Below, piece after piece: positions 40,226 to 48,858 of a stretch of 58,732 bases of DNA (the first letter of the stretch is position 1; every line of letters begins with the position of its first letter). Origin of the DNA: CAZDAW01 sp964503685. Its GTDB lineage: Bacteria > Chloroflexota > Anaerolineae > Anaerolineales > Anaerolineaceae. The notes beneath the pieces are model-generated. The model did no database searches. It saw only the letters and a list, made by a program, of their open reading frames with translations, and had not been told where the DNA came from. The stretch covers positions 1 to 58,732 of the forward strand of contig CAZDAW010000010.1 in assembly GCA_964503685.1 (NCBI GenBank). Direction: 5' to 3'. The position numbers and the translations under genes were made by a program.

Positions 40226-43153
40226 ATGCGCCTTCTTATTAATAGTGAGCAGAATATACCCATGCCAAAATCAAGCGAAACGACAACCGAACAACTTCAC
40301 AAAGAAAACTCCCGCCTGCGAAAGAAAATTGCCAATCTGGAATCTGCCCTGGCCGAATCCAAACAGAACGCCAGAACGCCTGAAGAAAACCTGGAAATCT
40401 GGAAAATAGCTCTCGAAGGAATAGGCAACGGCGTTTGGGATTGGGATCTTCAGACAAACGAGATCCAGTTATCTCAACAGGCGCCCTTACCATCTCAAGA
40501 GAAAACATCTTTCGTGCTTAAAGCCCAAAACGAGTGGCAGGAGTTAATCCATCCCGATGACCGGGATCGTGTTTTTGCCGAAATCAAAGCCTTTAGCAAC
40601 AGTTCCTCATTGATCTACACAAGCGAATACCGTGTACGCAATCCAGACGGCTCATATAAATGGATTCTGTCACGCGGCAAAGTTGCCCGTCGGTCTTCGG
40701 AGGGCAAACCTCTTCGTCTCATCGGCATATTTTCTGATATTACCAGGCGAAAAAAAGCCGAAGAGGCCCTGCGCGAGAGTGAAGAACGCTGGCGATTGGC
40801 GCTCGAAGGAGCCAATGACGGTGTTTGGGAATGGGATTCTCAGACAGACATGATCCGTTCCACACGCCAGAAGAAAATCGATTCAGAAGACATCCAACTC
40901 ATCACTGTCAAAACGCGCAAGGAGTGGCTTCTACAGGTTCATCCCGACGACCGCCAACGAATGCTTGCAGACATAAAAGCCCTTATTAATAGAATCACAC
41001 CACGCTACACCAGCGAGTATCGCCTGCTCGATGAAGAAAGCGGTGAATATCGCTGGATACTATCACGCGGCAAAATAGTCAACCTTACACCAGATGGCAA
41101 ACCGCTCCGTATTATCGGTACGCATACCGATATTACCGAACGCAAAAAGGCTGAAGAAGTGTTGCGAGAGAGCGAAGAACGCTGGCAGTTCGCCCTTGAA
41201 GGCGCTGGCCACGGCGTCTGGGATTGGAACCTCCAGACGGGCAAAGTTCATCACTCTGCCCAATGGAAAACCATGCTGGGATATGATCCGCACGAAAACT
41301 TCGATTCTCTGGGCGCCTGGGAAAGCCTCCTGCACCCAGATGACCACGATCGCGTCATGGCCGAAACCGCCAAACACACCGAGGATAAAATACCCTTCTA
41401 TGAAATCGAATATCGGATGCGCTGCAAAGATGGTTCCTATAAATGGATACTGGCCCGCGGCAAAATCATCGCCCGCTCAGAAGATGGCAAACCCCTGCGC
41501 ATCATCGGTACGCATACCGACACCACCGAACGCCGCCTTGCTGAAGAAGCCCTGCGCGAAAGCGAGAATAACTTCGCCGCCTTTTTCGATACCATTGACG
41601 ATTTGCTTTTCGTATCGAATCTGGACGGCGTAATCATCAAGGCAAATGCCACAGCCTGTAAGCGGCTGCTCTATTCTGAACAGGAATTAATCGGAAGGGA
41701 GTTAACCTCTCTTACACCCGGCAAAAAAGCCAGTAATGCCAGAGAAAAACTGGTAAAAATGTTTTCTGAAGGGTGCAAAGAATGCCGGATAGCCCTCACC
41801 CGTAAAGATGGCTGCCAATTACCGGTCGAAATTCACGCCGCCAGAGGCAAATGGAACAACCGCGATGCGATTTTTATCGTTTCTAAAGACATTACTGAAC
41901 TCAAACGATCGGAAGAAAAATTTATTAAGGCGTTCAATAACAGCCCGATGCTGGTAGCGATAGCGACGCTTGATGAGGGACGCTATATCGATGTCAATGA
42001 AACTTTTTGCAAAGTGCTGGGATTTGCCAGATCGGAAATCATCGGCCGGAATCCTTATGAGATCAACATGTTGAGAGATGGCCCGGATTTTTCAACCATC
42101 AGGCGCCGAATGCAGGAAGAGGGTTCCGTGCGCGATTGGGAAATAACCTTCTTTACCCGACAAGGGCGCATGCACTACGGGCTTCTTTTCCTCGATACCA
42201 TCAATATTGATGAGGAATCTTACCTGTTTTCTTCAACCATCGACATCACCGAACAAAAGAAACTCCAGACCGCACTGGAAAGCAGTGAAAAACGCTACCG
42301 CGAAATGGTGGAACGGCAAAGTGAGGGTATATTTATATCCGATGCGAACGCCAACTTTGTTTATACCAACACCGCTCTCGAAAGAATTTTCGACGCTCCG
42401 GCTGGCGGGCTGGCAGGCCGTAACTTGCGCGACTTCCTCTCACCTGAACAGCAAAAAATTATCAATAAACAGCTCAAACTGCGCAAGAAGAAAATTAGCA
42501 GCTCCTACGAACTGGAAATCATCAATTCAGCCGGACAAAAACAGCATCTGCTTTTCAACGTCAACCCCCATCTTGACGAAAAAGGAAATTTCATCGGCTC
42601 CATTGGCATTTGCCGCAATATCACCCGCGCCAAACAGGAAGAAGAAAAATTACGCTTCATCTCCACCCACGATGCACTGACCGGATTATATAATCGCGCC
42701 TACTACGATGAAATGCTCGACCGAATTAATTACAGCGGTCAGTTCCCCATCAGTGTGATTATGATGGACGTAAACGGTCTCAAATTGACCAATGATAACC
42801 TGGGGCATCACATGGGCGATCAGTTGCTCGTCTCGGTTGCTTCCATCCTGCGCCGTTCCACGCGGGAAAGCGACCTGCTGGCGCGCATCGGCGGCGATGA
42901 GTTCATCATCCTCATGCCGGCCACCGGAACCGACATCATGCAGCAAGTCGTCGAACGCATCAAAAAAAATCTGGCCATCGAAAACGCATCAGGCAAAAAT
43001 CCATTCATCACCAGCATTTCAATTGGCTGCCATACCAGCTTTAAACCAGGCGCCATCGACGCCGCCATCCAGGCAGCCGATAAAATGATGTACGCCCATA
43101 AACGCAGCCAGAAAATCAATCCTGAAATTACTCAATCCACCTTGGTTTCTTGA
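40226..43153 (+). CDS. Diguanylate cyclase with six PAS domains
   Basis: This 975-residue protein makes c-di-GMP from GTP. After a coiled coil (TEQLHKENSRLRKKIANLESALAE) come three closely similar PAS/PAC units (GIGNGVWDWDLQ, GANDGVWEWDSQ, GAGHGVWDWNLQ), then three more divergent PAS domains (FDTIDDLLFVSNLDG, FNNSPMLVAIATLDEGRYIDV, QSEGIFISDANANFVYTN), and a GGDEF domain (HDALTGLYNRAYYDEMLDRI ... ARIGGDEFIIL). The active site is intact and an inhibitory RxxD site (RESD) lies five residues before GGDEF. No EAL domain or membrane span is seen, so the enzyme is cytoplasmic. ATG 40262 is an alternative start; neither has a clear ribosome site. Confidence 0.92.
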   Translation: MRLLINSEQNIPMPKSSETTTEQLHKENSRLRKKIANLESALAESKQNARTPEENLEIWKIALEGIGNGVWDWDLQTNEIQLSQQAPLPSQEKTSFVLKAQNEWQELIHPDDRDRVFAEIKAFSNSSSLIYTSEYRVRNPDGSYKWILSRGKVARRSSEGKPLRLIGIFSDITRRKKAEEALRESEERWRLALEGANDGVWEWDSQTDMIRSTRQKKIDSEDIQLITVKTRKEWLLQVHPDDRQRMLADIKALINRITPRYTSEYRLLDEESGEYRWILSRGKIVNLTPDGKPLRIIGTHTDITERKKAEEVLRESEERWQFALEGAGHGVWDWNLQTGKVHHSAQWKTMLGYDPHENFDSLGAWESLLHPDDHDRVMAETAKHTEDKIPFYEIEYRMRCKDGSYKWILARGKIIARSEDGKPLRIIGTHTDTTERRLAEEALRESENNFAAFFDTIDDLLFVSNLDGVIIKANATACKRLLYSEQELIGRELTSLTPGKKASNAREKLVKMFSEGCKECRIALTRKDGCQLPVEIHAARGKWNNRDAIFIVSKDITELKRSEEKFIKAFNNSPMLVAIATLDEGRYIDVNETFCKVLGFARSEIIGRNPYEINMLRDGPDFSTIRRRMQEEGSVRDWEITFFTRQGRMHYGLLFLDTINIDEESYLFSSTIDITEQKKLQTALESSEKRYREMVERQSEGIFISDANANFVYTNTALERIFDAPAGGLAGRNLRDFLSPEQQKIINKQLKLRKKKISSSYELEIINSAGQKQHLLFNVNPHLDEKGNFIGSIGICRNITRAKQEEEKLRFISTHDALTGLYNRAYYDEMLDRINYSGQFPISVIMMDVNGLKLTNDNLGHHMGDQLLVSVASILRRSTRESDLLARIGGDEFIILMPATGTDIMQQVVERIKKNLAIENASGKNPFITSISIGCHTSFKPGAIDAAIQAADKMMYAHKRSQKINPEITQSTLVS

Positions 43154-43161
43154 ATCCCTCT

Positions 43162-43460
43162 TGCATCCTTAATCCACCCACACGCCAATGATACCTCCGC
43201 CAAACAAATATTCTTCGATTACCTGGGCAATAAATTCCATGTGGCATGATGGCGTTCTGGAAGAATACGAGCGTCAGCGCCAATCAAGGAAGCTGAATAG
43301 CGCTGCTTTCTGGGTGTTTTGATTTTTTGGCTAAAGATGTCACCGCCATTATTAATTTGAGCGCCATTACGCAGTAGAAACCCTCTCCGAAATCCTTCCT
43401 TATGCCGAGGAAGGCGATAGCTATGCGCAGTTGATTCGCGCCAATACCCCTGCTTCCTGA
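43162..43460 (+). pseudogene. Decayed coding sequence
   Basis: Pieces of protein-like sequence appear in two frames. The first (to TGA 43247) reads NDTSAKQIFFDYLGNKFHV. A shift of one base leads into HDGVLEEYERQRQSRK (to TGA 43320), and after three stops in that same frame comes HYAVETLSEILPYAEEGDSY (43356-43460). The codon pattern and composition look like once-coding DNA, while no intact frame exists on either strand. The original family is not recognised. The remaining stretch to 43736 holds a 75-codon frame (43520-43747) that does not look like a gene. Confidence 0.5.
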
Positions 43461-43736
43461 GCGAAAAACCCCTCCATATATGCCCAAGTTGACTCACAAG
43501 CACAACAAAAAGCGCTTCAGTGTGGCAGGCCATCGCTGCTGAGCCGGTCGTACTCACCGTGATTGTTCACCCGCTTGGCGATAGCAAAACGTATGGAACC
43601 GTCAAAGTCCGAGTGGTAGTGGTCCCTTCAATGAAAGCACCAAATATTGCGGTAATTGCGTGCCTAATCAATACCCCCAGTGGCAGTTACCAGCCGATTT
43701 TACCAACTTTGAAACAATCACGTTACCCGCAGCCTC

Positions 43737-43765
43737 TTGAAATTTAGAAAATCACGTGGTATAAT
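43737..43765 (+). promoter_or_regulatory. Promoter of the GntR-type regulator gene
   Basis: TTGAAA (43737-43742), a 17-base spacer and TATAAT (43760-43765) form a near-consensus sigma-70 promoter, the best one in the window. The operator at 43770-43783 covers the expected start of transcription, which fits self-repression. Confidence 0.75.
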
Positions 43766-43769
43766 TTTC

Positions 43770-43783
43770 TTGGTATATACCAA
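43770..43783 (+). promoter_or_regulatory. Operator palindrome TTGGTATATACCAA
   Basis: A perfect 14-base palindrome lies 4 bases after the -10 box of the regulator gene. It resembles the TGGTATA-centred sites of NagR/DasR-type GntR regulators. The core TGGTATATACCA is repeated at 44582-44593. Confidence 0.75.
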
Positions 43784-43791
43784 AAACCATT

Positions 43792-44562
43792 ATGGAAACT
43801 GGTACTATTTTCCCGAAGCTTAATGGACCAATGCATGTACCTCTGTACCTGCAGGTAGAAGCTTCGCTCAAAGAGATGATCGAAGGACTGGTATATTCAC
43901 CAGGTGATCAAATTCCCTCTGAGCGTGAGTTGTCTGAAGCCTTGGGTGTAAGCCGCATGACAGTTCGTCGTGCAATTGAGAATCTAACACGCCGCGGTTT
44001 GTTGGAAAGGCGCTCAACCCAGGGAACTTACGTAAAACAGCCACAGGTTTTACGTCGGGTAGGCAAGGAGTTCGCCCAAGGATTGACCCAAATGCTGCGC
44101 ATGACAGGAGCAACACCTGGTTCGCGGCTTCTGCTCTTTGAAATAAATCCTGCGCCTGTGAAGATCGCAGAAAAATTGCAGCTGCGGGTAGGAGAAATGG
44201 TAGCTGTCTTACGCCGGTTACGACTTGCCAATGATACACCTTTTTGTATTGAGACTAGTTACCTGCCACAAAAGCTGGTTCCAGGTTTATGCGCTAACGA
44301 TTTTGCTTTAGAAAACACTTCACTTTATGGAATTTTGAGAGAGCGTTACAACATTGAAGTGTGTAAAAATGACGAAACCTTGAAAATAAGTTATGCCACC
44401 GCTGAAGAGGCTGAACTATTAAATCTTCGCACCAATGGCGCTGTGATTCTGCTGCGATCGATCATCAGCGACGAAAATGACCGTCCTATTGAATATTTAA
44501 AATCCGTAAACCATCCGGATCGAGTTGTTTTTCATTCAACTACGGTAATTCGGTCATTGTAG
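43792..44562 (+). CDS. GntR family transcriptional regulator (HutC/UTRA type), FrlR-like
   Basis: This 256-residue regulator has an N-terminal winged helix-turn-helix (LYLQVEASLKEMIEGLVYSPGDQIPSERELSEALGVSRMTVRRAIENLTRRGLLERRSTQGTYV) and a C-terminal UTRA ligand domain (about 95-250; VLRRLRLANDTPFCIETSYLPQKLVPGL, RSIISDENDRPIEYLKSVNHPDR). UTRA regulators bind sugar phosphates and release DNA. Perfect operator palindromes flank the gene, and the downstream genes are fructosamine-type catabolic genes, so the expected inducer is a phosphorylated sugar-amine. The base composition is A+T-richer than in genes to the left, like the rest of this island. The short leader has no ribosome site. Confidence 0.88.
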   Translation: METGTIFPKLNGPMHVPLYLQVEASLKEMIEGLVYSPGDQIPSERELSEALGVSRMTVRRAIENLTRRGLLERRSTQGTYVKQPQVLRRVGKEFAQGLTQMLRMTGATPGSRLLLFEINPAPVKIAEKLQLRVGEMVAVLRRLRLANDTPFCIETSYLPQKLVPGLCANDFALENTSLYGILRERYNIEVCKNDETLKISYATAEEAELLNLRTNGAVILLRSIISDENDRPIEYLKSVNHPDRVVFHSTTVIRSL

Positions 44563-44581
44563 TTTTTTAAAAACACCACGC

Positions 44582-44601
44582 TGGTATATACCATATACCA
44601 A
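44582..44601 (+). promoter_or_regulatory. Operator before the deglycase operon
   Basis: TGGTATATACCA (44582-44593) is a perfect 12-base palindrome identical to the core of the operator at 43770, and a further half site TATACCAA overlaps its right edge (44594-44601). It lies 45-64 bases before the FrlB-like start, so the same regulator should control the catabolic and transport genes. Confidence 0.75.
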
Positions 44602-44645
44602 ATTCAATCGTGGTCTATTAAAAGGTTACGAAAGGAGTTGTTTGT

Positions 44646-45662
44646 ATGGCTATTGAATTAGAACGTGAGGAGTATTTATCACATCTTAAAACAACAGCCG
44701 CATTGAAAGATACTGCCGCCAGTTTAGGCGCTGATTTCGCTAAACAAGGAATTCGCCGAGTATTTTTGGTCGGCTGCGGTGCGCCGAATCGTGAAATGGG
44801 TGCGATCAAGTACTTTTTGGATCGCGACATCAAATCCATAGAATTCCATCTATATTTTCCGGCTGAATTTATTCATCAAACACCCGCAAAATTGGATCAC
44901 AATTCCTTGGTTGTGTTAGCCTCACATTCAGGAACAACGCCAGAAATTTTACAAACAGTAAAATTCCTAAAACCATATGGCTGCAAAGTTGCTGCGGTGA
45001 CCCAAATGGAAGATTCCCCATTGGCAAAAGCAGTCCCTGGAACGCTATGTTATGGACAAAGTGATCATGGTTACATGGCAAAATTTATTCTTCTGATGGC
45101 GTTACTGGCAGGTTTTGTTAAAGAGGCAGAGGGGTGGAAACTGGCTGACAAAGTTTTAAAGAACCTTGATAATCTGCCCGAAGTTTTATTTGAAACTGCG
45201 CTGGCAAATGATAAACGGGCAATTGAAGAAGCCCGTTTGTACCATGAGGACGACTATTTTATGGTCTTGGGATCTGGCCCTTGTTACACGGCCGCATACG
45301 TAACAGGGGTTTGTGTGATGATGGAAATGCAATGGATGCACACTTTTACTGGTGAAGCAGCAGAGTTCTTCCATGGGCCTTTTGAAGTTGTGCTTCCAGA
45401 CGTACCTGTCATGATTTATATGGGAGAGGATGAAAGCCGCCCCATTGCCGAGCGGGTCATCCGCTTCTGTAAGAAGTTTACTGAGCGGCTCATTGTTTAT
45501 GACTCCAAAGATTTTGAGATGCGTGGAATCGACCATGAAATTCGCCCAATTTTTGCTCCCTTTGTGCTGGAAGCGGCGACCAGTAGGCTCATGGAACACC
45601 TAGCAGTTTGGCATAACCATCCTCTTTCCACTCGCCGTTATATGTGGAAATTTGAGTATTAA
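44646..45662 (+). CDS. frlB: SIS-domain sugar-amine 6-phosphate deglycase, FrlB-like
   Basis: This 338-residue protein has two SIS domains. The first has VVLASHSGTTPEIL with the phosphate-binding Ser and Thr residues; the second has VLGSGPCYTAAYVTGVCVMMEMQWMHTFTGEAAEFFHGPFEV, a block that is characteristic of FrlB-type fructoselysine 6-phosphate deglycases rather than of GlmS or AgaS. FrlB splits fructoselysine 6-phosphate into glucose 6-phosphate and lysine. The glutamate in EAAEFFHGPFE and the C-terminal histidine region (LAVWHNHPLSTRRYMWKFEY) fit the active site. AAAGGAG precedes the ATG, and the kinase gene follows after one base. The exact amine (lysine, asparagine, arginine or other) is open. 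Confidence 0.82.
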   Translation: MAIELEREEYLSHLKTTAALKDTAASLGADFAKQGIRRVFLVGCGAPNREMGAIKYFLDRDIKSIEFHLYFPAEFIHQTPAKLDHNSLVVLASHSGTTPEILQTVKFLKPYGCKVAAVTQMEDSPLAKAVPGTLCYGQSDHGYMAKFILLMALLAGFVKEAEGWKLADKVLKNLDNLPEVLFETALANDKRAIEEARLYHEDDYFMVLGSGPCYTAAYVTGVCVMMEMQWMHTFTGEAAEFFHGPFEVVLPDVPVMIYMGEDESRPIAERVIRFCKKFTERLIVYDSKDFEMRGIDHEIRPIFAPFVLEAATSRLMEHLAVWHNHPLSTRRYMWKFEY

Positions 45663-45663
45663 A

Positions 45664-46473
45664 ATGTGTCGAGTTATTGGCGTTGGCGATAACACTGTTG
45701 ATATCTACATCCACCGGAAAACGATGTATCCAGGAGGCAACGCAGTTAATGTTGCTGTCCTTGCCAAACGGCTTGGATGCGAAGCAGCTTATATCGGTTG
45801 GCTGGGCAACGATTTGCGAGGGAAGCTAATCCAATCTGCTTTAAAAGCAGAAGGATTGGATATCTCCCATTGCCGTGTTGTCAATACCTTGCCAACTGCT
45901 TATTCCACAGTTACCCTTGTGGATGGTGATCGCGTGTTCGGAGAAGCAGACAACGGCGCTAATCAATTACTGCATTTAGAAAAGAAAGATTTTGAATTCA
46001 TTAGTACTTTCGATGTAGTTCACACCAGCGTATTTTCTTACCTGGAAACTCAGTTGCCAGAATTAAGATCTGCAAGCAAGTTGCTTTCCTTTGATCTTTC
46101 TCAAAGGCACGACGATGCATATCTTGACATGGTCTTGCCATATGTGAATGTAGCTTTTCTATCACTTTCTGATATACCAGAAAAATATCAAGAAGAGTTA
46201 ATGCATCGGATGCATTCGATGGGCCCCAAATTAGTGGTCGCTACGCGTGGCAAAGATGGCGCCTGGGTGTTTGATGGCGATACCTTTCATCACCAGGGAA
46301 TCTTCCCAGTCAAAGTAGTTGATACGCTTGGCGCAGGCGACGCGTTTGCTGCTTGCTTCTTGGCTTCATACGCGGAAGGTTCACCGATCCCAACCGCTTT
46401 ACAAAAAGCAGCCCAATTTGCCGCCAGGAATTGTACCCACTTTGGGGCGTTTGGATATGAGGAACCTTTATAA
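45664..46473 (+). CDS. frlD: PfkB-type sugar kinase, fructoselysine 6-kinase-like
   Basis: This 269-residue protein belongs to the PfkB/ribokinase family. The start IGVGDNTVDIYIHRKTMYPGGNAVNVAVLAKRLG is the FrlD pattern (GDN-x-VD-x-Y ... GGNAVNVAV), and DTLGAGDAFAACFLASY holds the catalytic Asp and anion hole. FrlD phosphorylates fructoselysine at C6 before the deglycase acts. ATG 45664 lies one base after the deglycase stop, so both are translated from one message; the TTG at 45652 is inside the neighbour. With about 270 residues it is as short as known FrlD and shorter than ribokinase. Codons ending in A or T are frequent here. Confidence 0.85.
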   Translation: MCRVIGVGDNTVDIYIHRKTMYPGGNAVNVAVLAKRLGCEAAYIGWLGNDLRGKLIQSALKAEGLDISHCRVVNTLPTAYSTVTLVDGDRVFGEADNGANQLLHLEKKDFEFISTFDVVHTSVFSYLETQLPELRSASKLLSFDLSQRHDDAYLDMVLPYVNVAFLSLSDIPEKYQEELMHRMHSMGPKLVVATRGKDGAWVFDGDTFHHQGIFPVKVVDTLGAGDAFAACFLASYAEGSPIPTALQKAAQFAARNCTHFGAFGYEEPL

Positions 46474-46506
46474 CAGCATTCTGGCCGTAAGCCAGTTATG
46501 TGATGT

Positions 46507-46535
46507 GAGCCAGTTTTGAGTTTACCGACTGGCTC
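46507..46535 (+). promoter_or_regulatory. Hairpin between kinase and binding-protein genes
   Basis: An 8-bp perfect stem (GAGCCAGT with ACTGGCTC, 13-nt loop) lies in the gap. A third copy of the GCCAGTT motif sits just before it (46490-46496). There is no U-run. It could adjust expression between the enzyme and transport parts of the operon. Confidence 0.45.
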
Positions 46536-46571
46536 AATTAAAACCATTCTATCAGATTGTTGGAGGAGAAA

Positions 46572-47888
46572 ATGAAAAGCAAATTATTTGTTCTGGTCAG
46601 TTTGGTGTTGTTGGCTAGCCTGATCCTCACAGCCTGCGGGGGAACTGCCGCAGACTCACAATCCGGCGCTAGCCAAGGTGATAAAGTAACCATCCGCTTT
46701 TTTCACAAGTGGCCTGAGCCTGAACAGCTGGACTATTATAACTTTGTCATAGCTGAGTACGAAAAGGCCCATCCTAATGTAAAAATTGAGATGGAAGCAG
46801 CTTCTGATGAGGCCTACAAAGACAAAATCCGCGTCTTAATGGCTTCTGGAGATGTGCCAGATATTTATTTCTCTTGGGCAGGCGAATTCTCCTGGAAGTT
46901 CGCACGCGCCGGCCAAGCGGTTGATCTAACAGATGCTGTGATGAACAGCGATTGGAAAGATAAAATCGTTATGGCTGCAGTTGAGCCGTTCAAAGTGGAT
47001 GGAAAAATCTATGGCGTTCCAATGCGAATCAATGCCAAGTTTATGGCATACAACAAAGAAATCTTTGCAAAGTACAATTTGAACGTACCTACAAATTGGG
47101 ATGAATTCCTGTCAGTATGCGACACCCTGAAAACTAATGGAGTAGTTCCAATTGCTTTCGGCAACGAATTCCCATGGGCGTCAGCGCATTATGTGGGTGA
47201 TTTCAACGCCAAGTTGGTAGATTCAGAGACGCTAAAAGCTGATTATTTGCTAACTGCTGATCCAGACAAACTCTTCACAGATCCAGGTTATGTTGAGGCG
47301 CTGCGCCGGTTCAAGATGCTTGGTGATATGGGGTATTTCAACAACGGATCAAATGGAATTAGCCACTCCAATGCACGTTCCTCCTTTATTGCTGGTAAAA
47401 CCGCTATGTTTTACCTGGAATTAGAAGAGTTTGCTACCATAGCAAAGGATTTGGGTGATGAGTGGTTTGGCTACTTCCAACTGCCAGGTGGAACGGGAGG
47501 TAATGGAGATCAAAATCTGATCACAGGCGCACCGGATGGTTTTATGATCTATGGCAAATCCAAACACCCGGCTGAGGCAATTGATTTTCTCAAGTTTGTT
47601 ACCAGCCCAGAAATGGGGAAAGAATACGTAAAGCGCCTGGGTATTCCTAGCGCGGCTGTTGGCGCTGTTACTGAGGATAATTCTCTCCCCAGCGTTCGTG
47701 GTGGATTAGCTCAGATTAACGAGGCCTCTGGTATGGCTCTATGGATGGATACAGATATGAATATTAAGATCGTTGAAGTCTACTTGCCCGGTATGCAGGC
47801 ACTCTTAACAGGAACAAAGACCCCTGAAGAACTTATGAAAGAAGTGCATGACATCTCGGTTACCGTCCAAGCAGAATTGAAACAATAG
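46572..47888 (+). CDS. Sugar ABC importer substrate-binding lipoprotein (family 1), FrlO-like role
   Basis: This 438-residue lipoprotein would capture the substrate outside. The start is ATG 46572 with GGAGGAG before it; the signal ends in a lipobox (SLILTACGG). The fold is that of family 1 carbohydrate-binding proteins (RFFHKWPEPEQLDYYNFVIAEYEKAHPNVKIEMEAASDEAYKDKIRVLMASGDVPDIYFSWAG...). By position it corresponds to FrlO of the Bacillus frl operon, which binds fructosamines; sequence alone would only say 'sugar'. A strong hairpin follows the stop. It is fourth in the island if the regulator is counted. Confidence 0.88.
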   Translation: MKSKLFVLVSLVLLASLILTACGGTAADSQSGASQGDKVTIRFFHKWPEPEQLDYYNFVIAEYEKAHPNVKIEMEAASDEAYKDKIRVLMASGDVPDIYFSWAGEFSWKFARAGQAVDLTDAVMNSDWKDKIVMAAVEPFKVDGKIYGVPMRINAKFMAYNKEIFAKYNLNVPTNWDEFLSVCDTLKTNGVVPIAFGNEFPWASAHYVGDFNAKLVDSETLKADYLLTADPDKLFTDPGYVEALRRFKMLGDMGYFNNGSNGISHSNARSSFIAGKTAMFYLELEEFATIAKDLGDEWFGYFQLPGGTGGNGDQNLITGAPDGFMIYGKSKHPAEAIDFLKFVTSPEMGKEYVKRLGIPSAAVGAVTEDNSLPSVRGGLAQINEASGMALWMDTDMNIKIVEVYLPGMQALLTGTKTPEELMKEVHDISVTVQAELKQ

Positions 47889-47899
47889 TATATTCTTTT

Positions 47900-47932
47900 G
47901 GGGAATGCGGGGCAACAGAACCCGCATTCCCC
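47900..47932 (+). promoter_or_regulatory. Intercistronic hairpin after the binding-protein gene
   Basis: A perfect 12-bp stem (GGGGAATGCGGG with CCCGCATTCCCC, 9-nt loop) lies 12 bases after the binding-protein stop. It is followed by GAGCGCAT, not a U-run. It likely protects the upstream message or reduces read-through to the permease genes. Confidence 0.65.
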
Positions 47933-47963
47933 GAGCGCATCGATAACGAAAGGAATGTTTCAA

Positions 47964-48857
47964 ATGCACACATACCGGTGGAAACGTTGGATTACACCAT
48001 ATCTATTACTCATTCCTGCGGTAATTATTATGCTGGTTTTTGTTTATATACCAGTGGTTGAAAATATATATCAAAGTCTGTTTCGCTGGAGTTCTATCGA
48101 TCCAAATTTGAAATACATTGGTCTGAATAACTACACTCGCATCTTAAGTGACAAAATCATTCCGATTGCGCTGCGTAACAACATTCTCTATGCCGTGATT
48201 TCGATTATTTTCCAGGTGATCTTTGCGCTCATTTTAGCATCAATCTTAGAATCAAGAGTAATTCGCCCGCGTTGGGGAACTTTTTTCCGTAGCGCATTGT
48301 TCTTGCCAAGTGTCTTAGCAGTTACTGTGGTAGGAATAACCTGGCAATTAATTTTTAGCCCAAATTCTGGTTTACTTAATCAGTTTTTAAGAACTGTTGG
48401 GATGGGTAATCTGGCACATGCATGGCTTGGAGAAGAGTCAACCGCTATTTTTGCAGTGATTAGCGTATCGCAGTGGCAATGGGTTGGTTATTGCATGATT
48501 TTGTTTGTTGTAGCTATTCAAGCTATCCCAGAAGAATTATATGAAGCGGCGCGAATCGACGGTGCATCTGCGGTCCAACAATTTTTTCATATCACTATAC
48601 CAATGATCCGCGAGACGATCCTGGTATTGACAACAATTACAGTGATCGGTGGCTTCAAAGTCTTTGATATTGTCTGGGTTATGACTGCAGGTGGTCCTAA
48701 CAATACCAGCAATACACTAGGAGGTTATCTTTACCGGGTTGGCTTTCGAAATGATGAAATGGGGTATGCTTCTGCGCTTGCAACCCTCTTATTTGCGATT
48801 ACCTTTGCTTTGACCTTCATTCAGTTACAAATCGGGCGCACCGGAAAGGAATCCTAA
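47964..48857 (+). CDS. Sugar ABC importer permease 1 (MalF/UgpA type)
   Basis: This 297-residue membrane protein has six spans (ITPYLLLIPAVIIMLVFVYIPVV at the start) and the EAA loop IPEELYEAARIDGASAVQQFFHITIPMI. It forms half of the channel of the sugar importer. The start is placed at ATG 47964 with GAAAGG 10 bases before; ATG 47955 overlaps that site. The frame to 47898 runs through the intercistronic hairpin and is not coding. It corresponds in position to FrlN. Confidence 0.9.
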   Translation: MHTYRWKRWITPYLLLIPAVIIMLVFVYIPVVENIYQSLFRWSSIDPNLKYIGLNNYTRILSDKIIPIALRNNILYAVISIIFQVIFALILASILESRVIRPRWGTFFRSALFLPSVLAVTVVGITWQLIFSPNSGLLNQFLRTVGMGNLAHAWLGEESTAIFAVISVSQWQWVGYCMILFVVAIQAIPEELYEAARIDGASAVQQFFHITIPMIRETILVLTTITVIGGFKVFDIVWVMTAGGPNNTSNTLGGYLYRVGFRNDEMGYASALATLLFAITFALTFIQLQIGRTGKES

Positions 48858-48858
48858 C

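Noticed and set aside
43219..43557. Minus-strand open frame of 112 codons in the gap before the regulator
   Set aside because: The plus strand of the same stretch holds recognisable coding fragments; the minus frame has no ribosome site and an implausible composition.
43520..43747. Plus-strand frame of 75 codons before the regulator promoter
   Set aside because: It has no ribosome site, runs into the -10 region of the regulator promoter and resembles no protein; at most a further remnant.
44646..46473. Amino sugar (GlmS/AgaS/NagB-type) catabolism
   Set aside because: The NagR-like operator raised this idea, but there is no NagA or NagB gene, and kinase and SIS protein fit FrlD and FrlB patterns better.
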